Source: Telopea speciosissima
Lineage: Eukaryota > Streptophyta > Magnoliopsida > Proteales > Proteaceae
NCBI RefSeq assembly: GCF_018873765.1
Contig: NC_057916.1
Coordinates: 52,206,540-52,270,539, forward strand
Direction: 5' to 3'
DNA length: 64,000 nt
Shown: piece after piece, positions 23,507 to 33,599 of the stretch
Layout of the letters: each line of letters starts with the position of its first letter
Numbering within the stretch: position 1 is the stretch's first letter
The notes under the pieces: generated by a model
Databases searched by the model: none
Told to the model about the DNA's origin: nothing
What the model saw: the letters and a program-made list of their open reading frames with translations, nothing else
Position numbers and translations under genes: made by a program

Positions 23507-25221
23507 TGTTGGACAAGTGTGTGTCCATCAAACCCGGTTCGGTCCGGTTCAACCCGGTTCACCTTTGTATTGAACATTTATACATTTTAGTTTAATATTG
23601 TCACATGCGATATAAACTTTTTGAGCATTATGTGTCCGTAAGTTATACTTAAAATGGTAGTCACGACTAGGGTTTGGGCTGGGCACCCTTATCATATGGT
23701 CGTCGCATTGGGTATGCCTAGACATGTGATGTCAGGATATGAATGCGAGTGCTCACATGTTTGATGTGTGCATTGGCAAAGAATCTACTTTGTCGATTCC
23801 CTCATGTATTACTGCCAGATGTAGGAAGGAATAGACATGTGTCACCGACACCCTGTACCTAAGGGAACCCTGTCACTGCAAAGTGTGATCGCATTCTTTG
23901 GTTCATCAATGGCTGAGACTCAAGCGAGTCAAAGTTGGTGTTCTGGGAATGTGTGAATACTTTGTGAGTGAATGAGTTATCTAACATGGTCACCACTGTC
24001 CGATTGGGGAACACCAAGATAGAGACTGTCTGTGCATGGTCGGATCAGAATCTGGATCCAGTACCGTTTTGGAAATGGTTTTGCAAAATTTATTTTACAT
24101 AAAATGATACATTATTTATAGTTATTTCAAATAAAGTGTTTTATCGAGTTTTGCGGGACCCGATCGGATGCACAGACGCTCTTATATGGACATGTACTAT
24201 GGATTGGGGTTTAGCAATACATGTGTACATGCCCTAGATCCCATAATGATGGTGTTGATTAGTGGGGGGGTTATATATGATAAATTGTTATTATATAGGG
24301 AGTTATTTGGAATCTGCAAATTTAATTGGCTATTTATTTAATTAATGGATTTGGTGCTAATTATAATTATCCATTAATAATTAAATAAAGAATCTAATTA
24401 ATGCTTTCCTTATTAGATTCTGCTTCTTCACCTGTGTAGCACTTTGAGTTTAAACAGAACTGCCAGACTGAGAGAGAGAGAGAGTCAGACTCTCACTAGG
24501 GCTCTATTAAATCTATCTAGGATTTAATTAAACCATATTATTATAAATAGGGGACCATAAAACGCAGAAGAGTGAAGCTCTCCACGTTTTTGGAGCAGAC
24601 ACTCTCTCTCCTATGTTTTTGGTTTCTCGCTCTCCCTCTTGTGATCTCTCTTCTTCTTCTTGCTTCTCTCACCTATGTTTGAGAGTTAGGGTTTGTGAAA
24701 CCCTAGATCTGTGCTGAGGAGTTTGAGGGCATCTGGGATTGACGTGTAGAACCTTGGTAACACCATTGGAGGTTCAGATCTGTTTGCTTGGAGCGCTCAT
24801 TGGAGGAAGAACCACTGTCTATTGGAGGAGCAACACTTGAGGCTCACCAGGTTAGCAGTTCTTTATTAATTCCTTTTGTTAATTGATTATTAATATTTAT
24901 AGGATGCGAAAGAAACTCGAATCGATTAATTTTCAATTCGCATTCGAGTATGGGATGGATCTCTCTTGCCATGTGATGGACTAGAGACGAATTTCTCCGT
25001 CCCTATTGTGATAATTAATTTTATGGAATGCAATAGGGAAGGAGAAACCCTAATAGGAATGCACCAGGGTTCCCATGGGCGACCATGGGAAACCCTAAAA
25101 TTAAAATGGGGCACCCATGGGATACCATGGGCTAACCCAAGACGTGCAAAACCCTAAAGATAAATATCTTGGTCTCCCTAGGGAACCATGGTTTGATCCT
25201 TGGACCGTTGTTTGGCCAACA
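23507..25221 (+). mobile_element. solo LTR inserted in MULE coding exon
   Basis: The 1715 bp insertion is flanked by CTAAG on both sides (23502-23506 and 25222-25226). Its ends form a short inverted repeat, TGTTGG...CCAACA, typical of LTRs. A TATAAATA box at 24542-24549 is followed by CT-rich leader-like sequence, which supports plus orientation. There are no internal genes, so it is a solo LTR. The family, copia or gypsy, cannot be told from the LTR alone. Confidence 0.87.
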
Positions 25222-26694
25222 CTAAGCCATATTCCAGATGGTAAGGCTGTGAGTTTTAAATCCAAAGCTATTCTACCTGGTGGGATTGATGACATAGACG
25301 TCTGGGATGAGCAGTCAACAATGCAATTGTTTGACATATTTGATCAAGAGAAGGTCATTAGACTGAATGTTTATAGTGTTCAAGAGAGTGAGCCTGACCA
25401 AAGAAGCCGTAATTATAAGATTAATGGGTTTGAACAAGAAGTTATTGGTAGAGCCTCTCAACAAAGAAGGCAAATACATGAAAGGCAGGATTCTACTGTT
25501 TTTAAACAACAAAGTGGGCCTAACAGTAGTAGGATGGCAAAGAATACTGTCAAGAGGGGTGGTGCTACAGGTCCAAGTGCTTCAGGTACGGCATCTACAA
25601 GTATTGCTGGTTCTAATGACCCAAGTAAACTTGTGGAATTGATTGATACATCTGATGATGATCAATGGGCAATCGAAAGTGATGATGAGTTTGAACTAGA
25701 TAGTGAGAAGGATGATTCTTCAGATGAAGGTGATATAGAAGCTGAAGAAAGAGAAGGGGATTCAGGTTATGAAGGGAAGATGTTTCAGAATATGATTCTG
25801 ATGATGAAAAAGAGAAACAAAAGGCTATGGAAATGGATGTCATTTCAGATTATGATTCGGATGAGTTTCATGCACCATTTTCAAGAGGAGGAGGGTAATG
25901 TTGAAGGTAAGGTTGAGTTGGCAAAATGGATGGAAGTTGAAAATGTGGATCAATTTAGAAGTGTACTAAAAAACTATTCAATTCAAGAGGGGTTTGAGAT
26001 GTATAAAATAAGAAATGAGAGGACTAGGGTTACTGCTATTTGTGCAACTGATGGTTGCCCTTGGAGAATACATGCTTCACCCTTGGCAGATGGTCTCACT
26101 TTTGGGGTGAAATCATATACACCCAAGCATACATGCAAAAGATGGTCAACAAATAACATGGCTACATCTAGGTGGATAGCCAGTAAACTTGCTCCACAAC
26201 TGAAAGCAGACGCTAGCATGTCAATTAAAAGCATGGAGGTAGTCATGAATGCACAATATCAGCTTGTACCAAGTAAGCAGCAGCTGTATAGGGCAAGGAT
26301 GATTGCTAAGGAAGCGATAGAAGGCAAACATTCGAATTCATTTGCACAGTTGCCATCATATGGTGAATTGGTTAGACAGTATAACCCAAGCACCATGTTT
26401 AACCTTCAATTCAAGAGACTGTTTGTTTGCTTTAAAGCTTGTACGAATGGATTTTTACTAGGTTGCAGGGCATTTATAGGATTAGATGGCTGCCATCTCA
26501 AAGGAATGTATGATGGGGTGTTTTTGTCAGCAATTGCTTTGGATGGAAACAATGGTTTATTTCCTATTGCATTGGGGGTGGTAGAAGCTGAATGCAAAGA
26601 CAGTTGGTTATGGTTTCTTGATAGCTTATATATTGCTCTACACTCAACTGCAGATCATATACCCCACCTTACATTTATGTCAGATAAACAAAAA
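25222..26694 (+). CDS. MULE transposase, main exon (MuDR DNA-binding and catalytic domains)
   Basis: After the solo LTR the frame continues with IPDGKAVSFKSKAIL, then a low-complexity acidic linker (about 25620-25890). The plant MuDR domain follows (25920-26130: WMEVENVDQFRSVLKNYSI, then CPWRIHAS and the K-H-T-C end). The MULE catalytic core starts near 26460 with GLDGCHLKG, whose Asp is the first acidic residue of the DDE triad. The second lies in F-M-S-D-K-Q-K just before the intron. The exon ends at a clear donor, AAAAA/GTTAGT. In the linker, about 25775-25890, the more natural acidic reading (EYDSDDEKEKQK type) is in another frame, which suggests a pair of small compensating indels. The open frame that reaches 25117 is partly LTR sequence and should not be taken as the start. 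Confidence 0.85.
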
Positions 26695-26789
26695 GTTAGT
26701 AATTGCATTTGGGTTAAATTATGTTTTTTCTTGCATTTATATGACTAATATATAGATACTAATTGCTTATATTAGTACATTTTATATAG
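26695..26789 (+). other. intron in MULE transposase gene
   Basis: The 95-base intron is AT-rich, with donor GTTAGT and acceptor TTTATATAG. Removing it leaves the codon phase unchanged and joins S-D-K-Q-K directly to G-L-M-D-A, as in the conserved family motif. Confidence 0.8.
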
Positions 26790-27770
26790 GGTCTGATGGA
26801 TGCAATTGCAATAAAATTCCCTGGATACAGTGTGAGGCATTGTTCTAGGCACCTCTATCAGGACTTTAAGACTGCTTTTCCTGGAACATTATTAAGAAAT
26901 ATTTTTTGGACTGCATCCAAAGCATACAGATTTGATCAGTTTCAGAAGGCAATGAATGATATGAAGGATTTACACCCGGAAGCTCATGAATGGTTGGTGA
27001 AAAATCCACCAAGTACCTGGTCAAGACATGCATTCGACTTTGGAGTAAAGAGTGATCATGTCACAAATAACATGACCGAGTCTTTCAATCAATGGATTGC
27101 ATCCTTGAGAGACAAGCCAATTGTAATTCTGATTGACCAAATGAGAGTGCAAATGATGACTAAGTTTCAGCAGAGATATGCTAGTGGTTGCAATTATCAA
27201 GGGAAAATCACACCAAATATAAATAAGTTAGATTCAATCTCAAATGCTGGAAGGTCATGCACTGGATACGGTGCAGGTTTATATGAGTTTGAGGTCAATG
27301 ATGGTGTTTCCACAGTTGTAGTGAATTTGATTGACCGGACTTGTTCTTGTAGAGTATGGGAATAAACTAGGCTGCCTTGTAAACATGGAGCACATTGCAT
27401 TGTAGTCATGCAGGAGAACATTGAAGACTACTGTGATAGCTATTATACGGTAGAGAGATATATGTTAACATATGGAGAGATGATCCATGCACAACCTGCT
27501 ATGGGAGAATTGGCAGGTAGTAGTGAGTCATGTAGGGTGCAACCCCCTGATTTGAGAAGGAGACCAGGCAGACCCAACAAGAACAGGAAGAGGAATGCTG
27601 ATGAAGGAGCCCCTTCAGACTTTAGAAGGAGATCATCAACCGTAAGATGTAATAAGTGTAAGGGGAACGACCATAATAAGAGAACTTGCAAAGGTGGTCT
27701 AGTTAAAGGGAAAGGGGTAGCATCTAGTAAGACAGTTACTAGTGTTAAAAGGAGAAGGGTAGCAACTAAG
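26790..27770 (+). CDS. MULE transposase, C-terminal exon (core end, SWIM finger, zinc knuckle)
   Basis: This continues the catalytic core (CSRHLYQDFKTAFPG near 26830) and includes an N-M-T-E-S-F-N block near 27070 that probably holds the third acidic residue. It then enters a SWIM zinc finger, C-S-C-x-V-W...L-P-C-K-H-G, near 27340-27390, used in DNA binding. A UAA codon at 27363-27365 interrupts the SWIM finger, so the present copy is truncated there. Beyond it come a basic region and a CCHC knuckle (CNKCKGNDHNKRTC, near 27646-27690). The exon ends ACTAAG/GTATAT at 27770. Confidence 0.8.
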
Positions 27771-27892
27771 GTATATATTCATATTATTTATACAAGTCTG
27801 ATTTATAAGCTAATATATTCTTGTTTTTGGATTTTTTAAACAAATCTAATGTATAAGCTAATATATTCATATTATTTATACTTGTTGTGTAG

Positions 27893-28081
27893 GGAAATCA
27901 CAGTAGCCAACCCAGTCAAGAGGGTGTCAGTTCTTCTCAAAGGAAAACCAGATCACATGTTGCTTCTGTAGACACAAGTGAAAATATACAATCTGGGATA
28001 AGAGCGAAGATGGCAGCGATGAGAGCAAAAAGAAATGCAAAAGTTGCAAGCAGTTTAGCTAAAGAGGGCGGTGGTCTCTAG
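27893..28081 (+). CDS. MULE transposase, predicted last exon
   Basis: After an AT-rich intron (27771-27892, donor GTATAT, acceptor TTGTGTAG) 63 codons stay in phase to a UAG at 28079-28081. They encode a polar, basic tail (QPSQEGVSSSQRKTRSH, then AKMAAMRAKRNAK). Such tails are common in the family, but this exon is supported only by phase and splice signals. Confidence 0.6.
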   Translation, partial: GNHSSQPSQEGVSSSQRKTRSHVASVDTSENIQSGIRAKMAAMRAKRNAKVASSLAKEGGGL

Positions 28082-29150
28082 TTGATTTGAATGTTTTAGT
28101 AGACAAGAGGATTCTAAGGGATGGAATACTGTTTTTTGGATGTTTGAGTATTTTGAGACGATGTAATTTGGATGTTGGAACATTCAATGTATTTTGATTA
28201 TAACTTGGTCATGCACTTTATGATTTTGAATTATATACCATGTACTTTTCCCACTCTGTAGCTCCTGTTTTTAAAGCAACTCAAATAGGCAAAATTATAA
28301 GCAAAGTTCCCCTAACGAAAAGAGCAATTGTTGCTTCAGAAATGTTTGCATTACATTGCTGTAGTTTGTGTGAAAAGAACGGAGAATCAGTTATGATGCA
28401 TATGTGGGACTGATCCCTAGTCAATATACAATGGATGGCTGATTCTGTCAATGGTTTGAGCAATCTGATTTTGATTTGATTTCTATTTTTTTTTGGTAAA
28501 GTGATCTGATTTCTATTACTACCATTTATTCCATTCAAAAGCATTAGGATGGTAGTGAGAAATGTTTTCACCGACAATATAAGCAGCCAACTTGCTGGTG
28601 TTTACCAAATCCTGGTTTGGGTGTGTGAAAAAAATTAGTTTTTGTACTGTTGTTTAATTGCTGCATTTATATAAAGCATACTTGTAAACTTCTTGTATGC
28701 CCCTCCCCTTTCCCCAAAAAAAAATCATTGAATCACTAAAGGATATTATGCCACAGGTGATTACATGGAGTCATACAATATTATAAGCAGCCTTCTCTCC
28801 CATCGTTCAACTTCATATTTGTATTTCCTGCTCAGGTGTGATCTTTCTATATTCTTATAGAAAGGTCTTTTACTACAGTAGATCTTTTCCATAGTGCCAA
28901 CTAGTTTCTTCCCCTTTACTCAATTGTTATTGCTTCTGAACTGCAATCTAACCTTCTTAGACTGAGAGTTATCAGAATAGTTTTAGATCTGATCATTTAC
29001 TGACTGACATTTTATACAAGTTTTTGGTTTCTCTTATTACCTATCTATTCTGTCCAGATTGCACTGTCAAGATCAAAGCACTGTCAAAATCTAACAACCT
29101 TCCAGAAGCACCAAGCTCTTTTTATGACTTAACAATACTGATATCAAAAT
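28082..29150 (+). other. MULE region 3' of transposase, no gene recognised
   Basis: AT-rich sequence with no convincing coding frame and no recognised repeat. It presumably includes the transposase terminator; a TATATAC-type AT-rich stretch near 28230 is compatible, but no specific signal is claimed. Confidence 0.4.
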
Positions 29151-29155
29151 CATAA

Positions 29156-29957
29156 TGTTGCGTGTGAAAACCTCCGTCGCCCGGTTCGCCCAAGGATTAG
29201 CCTGCAAAAACCGAGTGAGCATAAGAGATCCAGTGTGGCTCCGGCCAAGGACTCTTCGATGCTTAAGTTAGGTCTCCGACGCAACAGCGTATCCACTTAG
29301 TGAAAAGTGAGTTGAGCGTTTGAGCTCCATATATACCTGGGTATTTATAGGATGAGTTGAGGCGGCTGGATGAGTCCTTGTATGGTAAGAGTCTTCTTTC
29401 GGTTGGGCTCTTCCATGCGGAGCGGAGTGGAGAGTTATTCTCGGAGTCGGACTCTTAATAAGGTAAGAGTCCTTATTGGAGCGTGATTCGATTTTGCCGC
29501 TGGATTGTGGCCCAATTCGTATCCCGTGATTATCGGGATATGATGATGTGGCTCCGTGATCCCTGGTGGGTCGTAGTTACCGCTTCTGGAGAGGCCTCGG
29601 CTTTGGGCGGTCGTGCCCCCTCTGCTTGGCTTCGTGCTCGGCCCAGATGGCCGCCATCTTAAAGCTCAGGACAATGCTCGGCTTGGCCAGCGTGCTACCG
29701 TTGCAGGTTATCCGGGCGCTCGAGCCGGTGTTCGTCCCTGGTGACCCTTAGTCGTATGGCCGTGCAGGATGAGCCCGGCCCAACGCTCGGCGATCGATAT
29801 TGCTCAACCTCAGTGCTCGGCCATGCCGATGATAGGGGTGACCGTCTTCTCGTTTAGCGCCCGGTTTGGGGCTCTGCTGTCCGGTTCGGCTCTCGGATTC
29901 GGCCTAGTTCCATACATGTGTCATCTCCTGAGTGGAGGGTAGTTTTATGACTCATCA
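29156..29957 (-). mobile_element. GC-rich solo LTR inserted in the MULE
   Basis: The 802 bp insertion is flanked by CATAA (29151-29155 and 29958-29962). On the minus strand it begins TGATGAGTCA and ends CACACGCAACA, with a TATAAATA box at plus positions 29342-29349. It is clearly richer in G and C (near 29560-29900) than its surroundings. No internal region is attached. It is probably of gypsy origin, judged only on style. Confidence 0.83.
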
Positions 29958-30194
29958 CATAATCACTCTCTGTATTAACATATGGTTGTGACCATTTGAG
30001 CATAGAAAAAGCATGAAGTAGAAGAATTGGTTATAGCAAGACCACAAGGTTATCAATGTTTGATAGAAGTCTCATTTGCTAATTTGCCAGGTTTATATTG
30101 TTTTCACTTATGGTTGTGACCATTTGAGCACAAGTTATGCAAGTATTCACTTCAAAATAAGATATTAATAAAGAACCCACCGATGAATACATGA

Positions 30195-30267
30195 GAATCT
30201 TGGTGGATTCGAACCACCATCTCCTGGGAACAAACCCAGGTGCTCTTCTGTTTTGAGCTAAAGACTC
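30195..30267 (-). repeat. tRNA-like SINE-type head, copy 1
   Basis: Read on the minus strand, 73 bases fold as a tRNA: a seven-base acceptor stem (GAGTCTT with AAGATTC), a D arm with TAGCTC...AGAGC, an anticodon-like stem CCTGG/CCAGG and a T arm GGTGGTTCGAATCCACC. The A-box-like and B-box-like (GGTTCGAATCC) parts fit a pol III promoter. The anticodon loop is not a standard seven bases. Related copies with a shared downstream GGTTCTTTATT at 61348 and 62135 suggest a SINE-like repeat family, not a functional tRNA gene. Confidence 0.6.
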
Positions 30268-31580
30268 ACTTACCTCCATAAACCATGTTAATTTAATTTA
30301 ATAGGAAAAAATGGGAATAAATTACACAGAAGAGAACAACAGGGTTCTTCCCTAAATTCCTTTCAAGCTCTAATGGCACATTGATGCAATTGGCAATTCA
30401 TACTCTAAATATAAAGTGAAAAGGGACAACAGCAATTTTACAGCAATAGAAGCTGCTATTACAATGAGATACACCACCAAGTTTCGCTATAAACAAGGTA
30501 ACATATAAAACAGAACTGTTGGTGATGTACATGCTAGAAATTTCATAATTATGTATATGTACATGACTTTAATTTAACAGCAACAAACCCAGTTTAAGAG
30601 TGGTGTACATGGAGTATCATGAATTAAGGAGGAACTACCTCTCTTTTTTTTTTGTGAGTGGGGGAGGGGTAGAGGGGTTGTTGAGGTGATTTTGTCGTTA
30701 AACCATAGAAACTTATCATAGCACCTGAAAACTGTTTTGGGAACCAAGGAATTGACACATGTCTAAGTTTATGGAATATTTTCATACAGAAGAAAGGAGA
30801 CCAAGGATATTTCAGTGCCAATTACTTCTAAAAATGTCACAATTCATCCCCGTAGAATTCTTGAGAATTTAGAACCACAAAAAATCAAACTCTGTCATTG
30901 ACCAATAATATGGCCTTTCTGCCAATATTTGCTCACAAAGATAAAATGGTTCATCTCCTTCTAGCTATGGCAATTAATAATAGCAATGAGTCAGAGAATT
31001 GGATTCTGTAGTTTAAAACTATTCATAGGCACAATTAACATCACAGAGCAATTTTTCCAGCTGAAGGGGGCATAAAAAACTCCCTGTGTTTGATTTTATT
31101 TCAGGCATCAAATAATGAAACCTGGTAGAAGCCTCATTAACTTCCTGAACACTAACAACTCACTCATGAAATTTTCTGTCATACAATTTTAAAGTACAAT
31201 GATCGGAATACCCAAGCCCAACAAAGGATGCACACGAAAGGGACAAATAACCATGACAATCATGTAAACCTTTTTGTCTATTCTAAAAGCAAAATAAAAT
31301 GCACTGACTAGTAAGCTATATATTTTAGTGGCATGATATATTTTTCGATATCTTGAAGATGCTCAAGTCCTTCCATTGGACTTGAATAAATCCACTGATC
31401 TGAGGCATAAACTTTCTAACCCTATCCCGTCCCCCTTTTATTGTCTTCGTTCCCATTTCGGTGGCCAAAAGAAAAGGTAGGTAGTAAACTAATCCCTGAT
31501 TCATACAAATGAAATACATTTTGTGAGTTCTTCATACCACTGGTTGTATTCTAAAAATGCTGTTCATCTTTTAAAATCCA
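30268..31580 (+). other. MULE internal segment, no gene recognised
   Basis: AT-rich sequence with no coding frame I can support. It may be intron or upstream sequence taken together with the kinase fragment that follows, but nothing in it proves that. Confidence 0.4.
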
Positions 31581-32138
31581 GCTTACAGGAAAAGTAATCA
31601 AAAAATGTCATCTTTTTCTTTTGATGGGGATGCCGAACTTGCTAGAGACTTACAAGATTCAAGCAAATTTGGAAAAGATGAGAAGAGTATAGATGTACCA
31701 TTTTTTGATTTTGAAAGCATAGTGGCTGCCACAAACGACTTCTCTAACCTAAATAAGCTTGGACGAGGAGGGTTTGGATCTGTCTACAAGGTTTTTTTTT
31801 TTTTTTCTTTTCTTTTTTTTTGGGGGGGTGGGGGGGTGGGGTGGGGTGGGGGGGGGAAGGGTATGTCTTTGAGTAGATTTTAAGGTTTGATTAATAAAGA
31901 AGACTTTATTTGAAAATTATGCCACAGGGAAAGTTTATGGGAGGACAAGAAATAGCTGTCAAGAGGCTCTCAAGGAGTTCTGGACAAGGTCTAGATGAAT
32001 TAAAAAATGAGGTCTTATTGATTGCAAAACTTCAGCATAGAAATCTTGTTAGACTTCTTGGGTATTCTATTCAAGGAGATGAAAAAATTTTGCATTATGA
32101 ATACATGCCCAACAAAAGCTTGGACTCCTTTATCTTTG
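31581..32138 (+). pseudogene. captured receptor-like kinase gene fragment (two exons)
   Basis: Exon 31581-31790 follows an acceptor-like CTTACAG and encodes [18 protein letters not shown] and the ATP-binding loop [10 protein letters not shown]. After an intron (31791-31927, GT...ACAG) exon 31928-32138 encodes [20 protein letters not shown] (the VAIK-type lysine), then [12 protein letters not shown] and [14 protein letters not shown], and ends at a donor (TTTG/GTGAGA). This is the kinase start, subdomains I-V, of S-domain (G-type lectin) receptor-like Ser/Thr kinases. The catalytic HRD and DFG subdomains are absent from the MULE, so no active kinase can result. Intact splice signals and frame suggest fairly recent capture. 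Confidence 0.85.
31791..31860 (+). repeat. poly-T then poly-G tract in captured intron
   Basis: A T-rich run (31792-31819) is followed by repeated G runs of four to nine bases up to about 31857. Four or more G runs in 40 bases could form a G-quadruplex on the plus strand. The tract begins two bases into the captured intron. Confidence 0.8.
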
Positions 32139-32965
32139 GTGAGATTCTAATTCACTTAAAGACCTTTTAAATCATCTTTCATACTATTCTACATTTCAGC
32201 TTCTTTGGATGATAATATGCCCATTGATGAATCTTTACTTTCTATCCGGATAATTTCCTTGATAATTTCCCTTTTCCCTGATTATGAGAGACAAAGAGGA
32301 AAGAGAAAGGAGACTGAAATACAAATTGGGGAAGAAGCTTACCTGTAGATGAGATAGAGAAATTATCTCTGAGTCAAATCCTCTAAGGAGAAAGGAACAA
32401 TCGTTGCTCAAGGGAACAACAGGGTTCCGAAATGAAATTAGGGTTATTCTTGGCGCAGAAGGGAACAATAGCAGCACGACGACACTGCTTGCCGTCATCT
32501 CCGATGGGTACTCTGGCAGCGAGGGAACAGTCGTCGCTCAAGGGAGAAGTCTAGTCAATCTTGGAGCAGGGTTCTTCTTGTCGCAGAAGGGAACAACAGG
32601 TTTCTTACCACAGAGCGGAAGGGAACAACAGTAGTTGGACCACACTGGTTGCCGAGGTGGTTACTTGGAGCAGGGTCCTTCTTGCCGTCTCCTATGGGTA
32701 TTCCGGTATAGAGAGAGAGGAGTGAGGGGAGTTCGTTTGCAGTCGGAGAGGGAGGAGTGGAGAGAGAAGAGAAAAATACGGGGAAGAGGGTCAGGGTTGA
32801 ATGAAATGGGTGAAATTTGGATGTTCAAATACAGACGTTGAATTTTGATAAACCACGTGTCACAAATCTAAGAGAAGGTAGCCGTTGAAAGAAATTAACG
32901 ACTGTAAAGGGTATATTGGTCAGAGAAATTTTCTATGTTAACACCGTTAAAAAATGGGTAACGGT
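32139..32965 (+). other. MULE 3' subterminal region
   Basis: Below the kinase fragment lies a GA-rich segment with imperfectly repeated GCAGAAGGGAACAACAG-type blocks (about 32450, 32585 and 32610). A relative of this region occurs on the opposite strand at 54185-54560. Open frames here look like by-products of the repeats. At 32257-32271 the 15-mer CCTTGATAATTTCCC repeats the extreme end of the right inverted repeat. Confidence 0.6.
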
Positions 32966-33037
32966 TGATATTATGATAGTTAATGGGTGTGCCTTAAAAT
33001 ATAGGCAAACGTCAGGGGGTGGCCTTGATAATTTCCC
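32966..33037 (-). repeat. MULE right terminal inverted repeat
   Basis: Reverse complement of the left end, ending CCTTGATAATTTCCC on the plus strand. It is followed by TTTTTATTT (33038-33046). Confidence 0.92.
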
Positions 33038-33419
33038 TTTTTATTTTGATTTTCAGATTTGGTAGATGTAAATGCGAATTCAAGTTTGGTAGAGGAAGTC
33101 TTATCAAGTTCGGTTCAAGCAAATTTCGGGTATTATCTCTTTGCTCTTGGATTTATGTTCTTTGTATGTGTGTGGATGTGGTAATTTCAATCTATCAATC
33201 TCGTATTCCGCGTTAAATTTTGGTAGGTTAGATGATGAATGGTTAGGCCGTTGGAATCATTAGATGCATATATTAGGACCGTTAGTTTAGTTTAATCATC
33301 TTAATTTGGTTTACTCTCGCGTTACTTTAAATAAGTAAGATAGGATGGCTTATCTCATCGTTTTCGACCCGTAGCTACGATTGACCTGTACGTTTGCGGT
33401 AGTATTTTTAACTCAAACA
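33038..33419 (+). mobile_element. third Athila-type LTR, right part
   Basis: This resumes after the MULE with the duplicated TTTTTATTT and continues through blocks shared with LTR ends at 10960-11209 and 19880-20124, including GTAGCTACGATTGA near 33371. It ends ACTCAAACA. No primer-binding site follows, so it was the 3' LTR of its element. The matching 5 bp target duplication cannot be found because the left end of that element is outside the window. Confidence 0.85.
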
Positions 33420-33599
33420 GGTAGAGTCTAGAAAATACGAACCACTTTGTAAATATTAAAAAGCAACTAAAATATTATTCAAATGAATTACAAGCCTTGA
33501 TGAAAAATGAAAGAAATAACTATCTGAAACTAATTTCGAAACAAAAATAATGTTTTTGAAAGAGCGAACAAAAATAGTCTTTCAAAACTAAAACAGAAG

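Larger units (their letters stand above)
21644..33037 (+). mobile_element. complete MULE (Mutator-like DNA transposon) of 11.4 kb
   Basis: Terminal inverted repeats of about 72 bp (21644-21715 and 32966-33037, four mismatches by eye) begin GGGAAATTATCAAGGCCACC. The 9 bp duplication TTTTTATTT flanks both ends, the length expected for Mutator. Inside are a MuDR-type transposase gene on the plus strand, two solo LTRs inserted later, a tRNA-like repeat and a receptor-kinase gene fragment. Subtracting the two solo LTRs and their target duplications leaves about 8.9 kb, still large for a MULE, and the extra length is mostly 3' of the transposase gene. The transposase frame is interrupted (see its exons), so this copy is unlikely to be autonomous now. 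Confidence 0.92.

Noticed and set aside
25117-26748. Transposase gene starting at the ATG at 25117
   Set aside because: The first 105 bases of that frame are the end of a solo LTR (to 25221). The true start is at 23391, before the insertion.
30195-30267. A functional tRNA gene
   Set aside because: The cloverleaf arms pair, but the anticodon loop has a non-standard length, and two diverged copies with shared flanks point to a repeat family.
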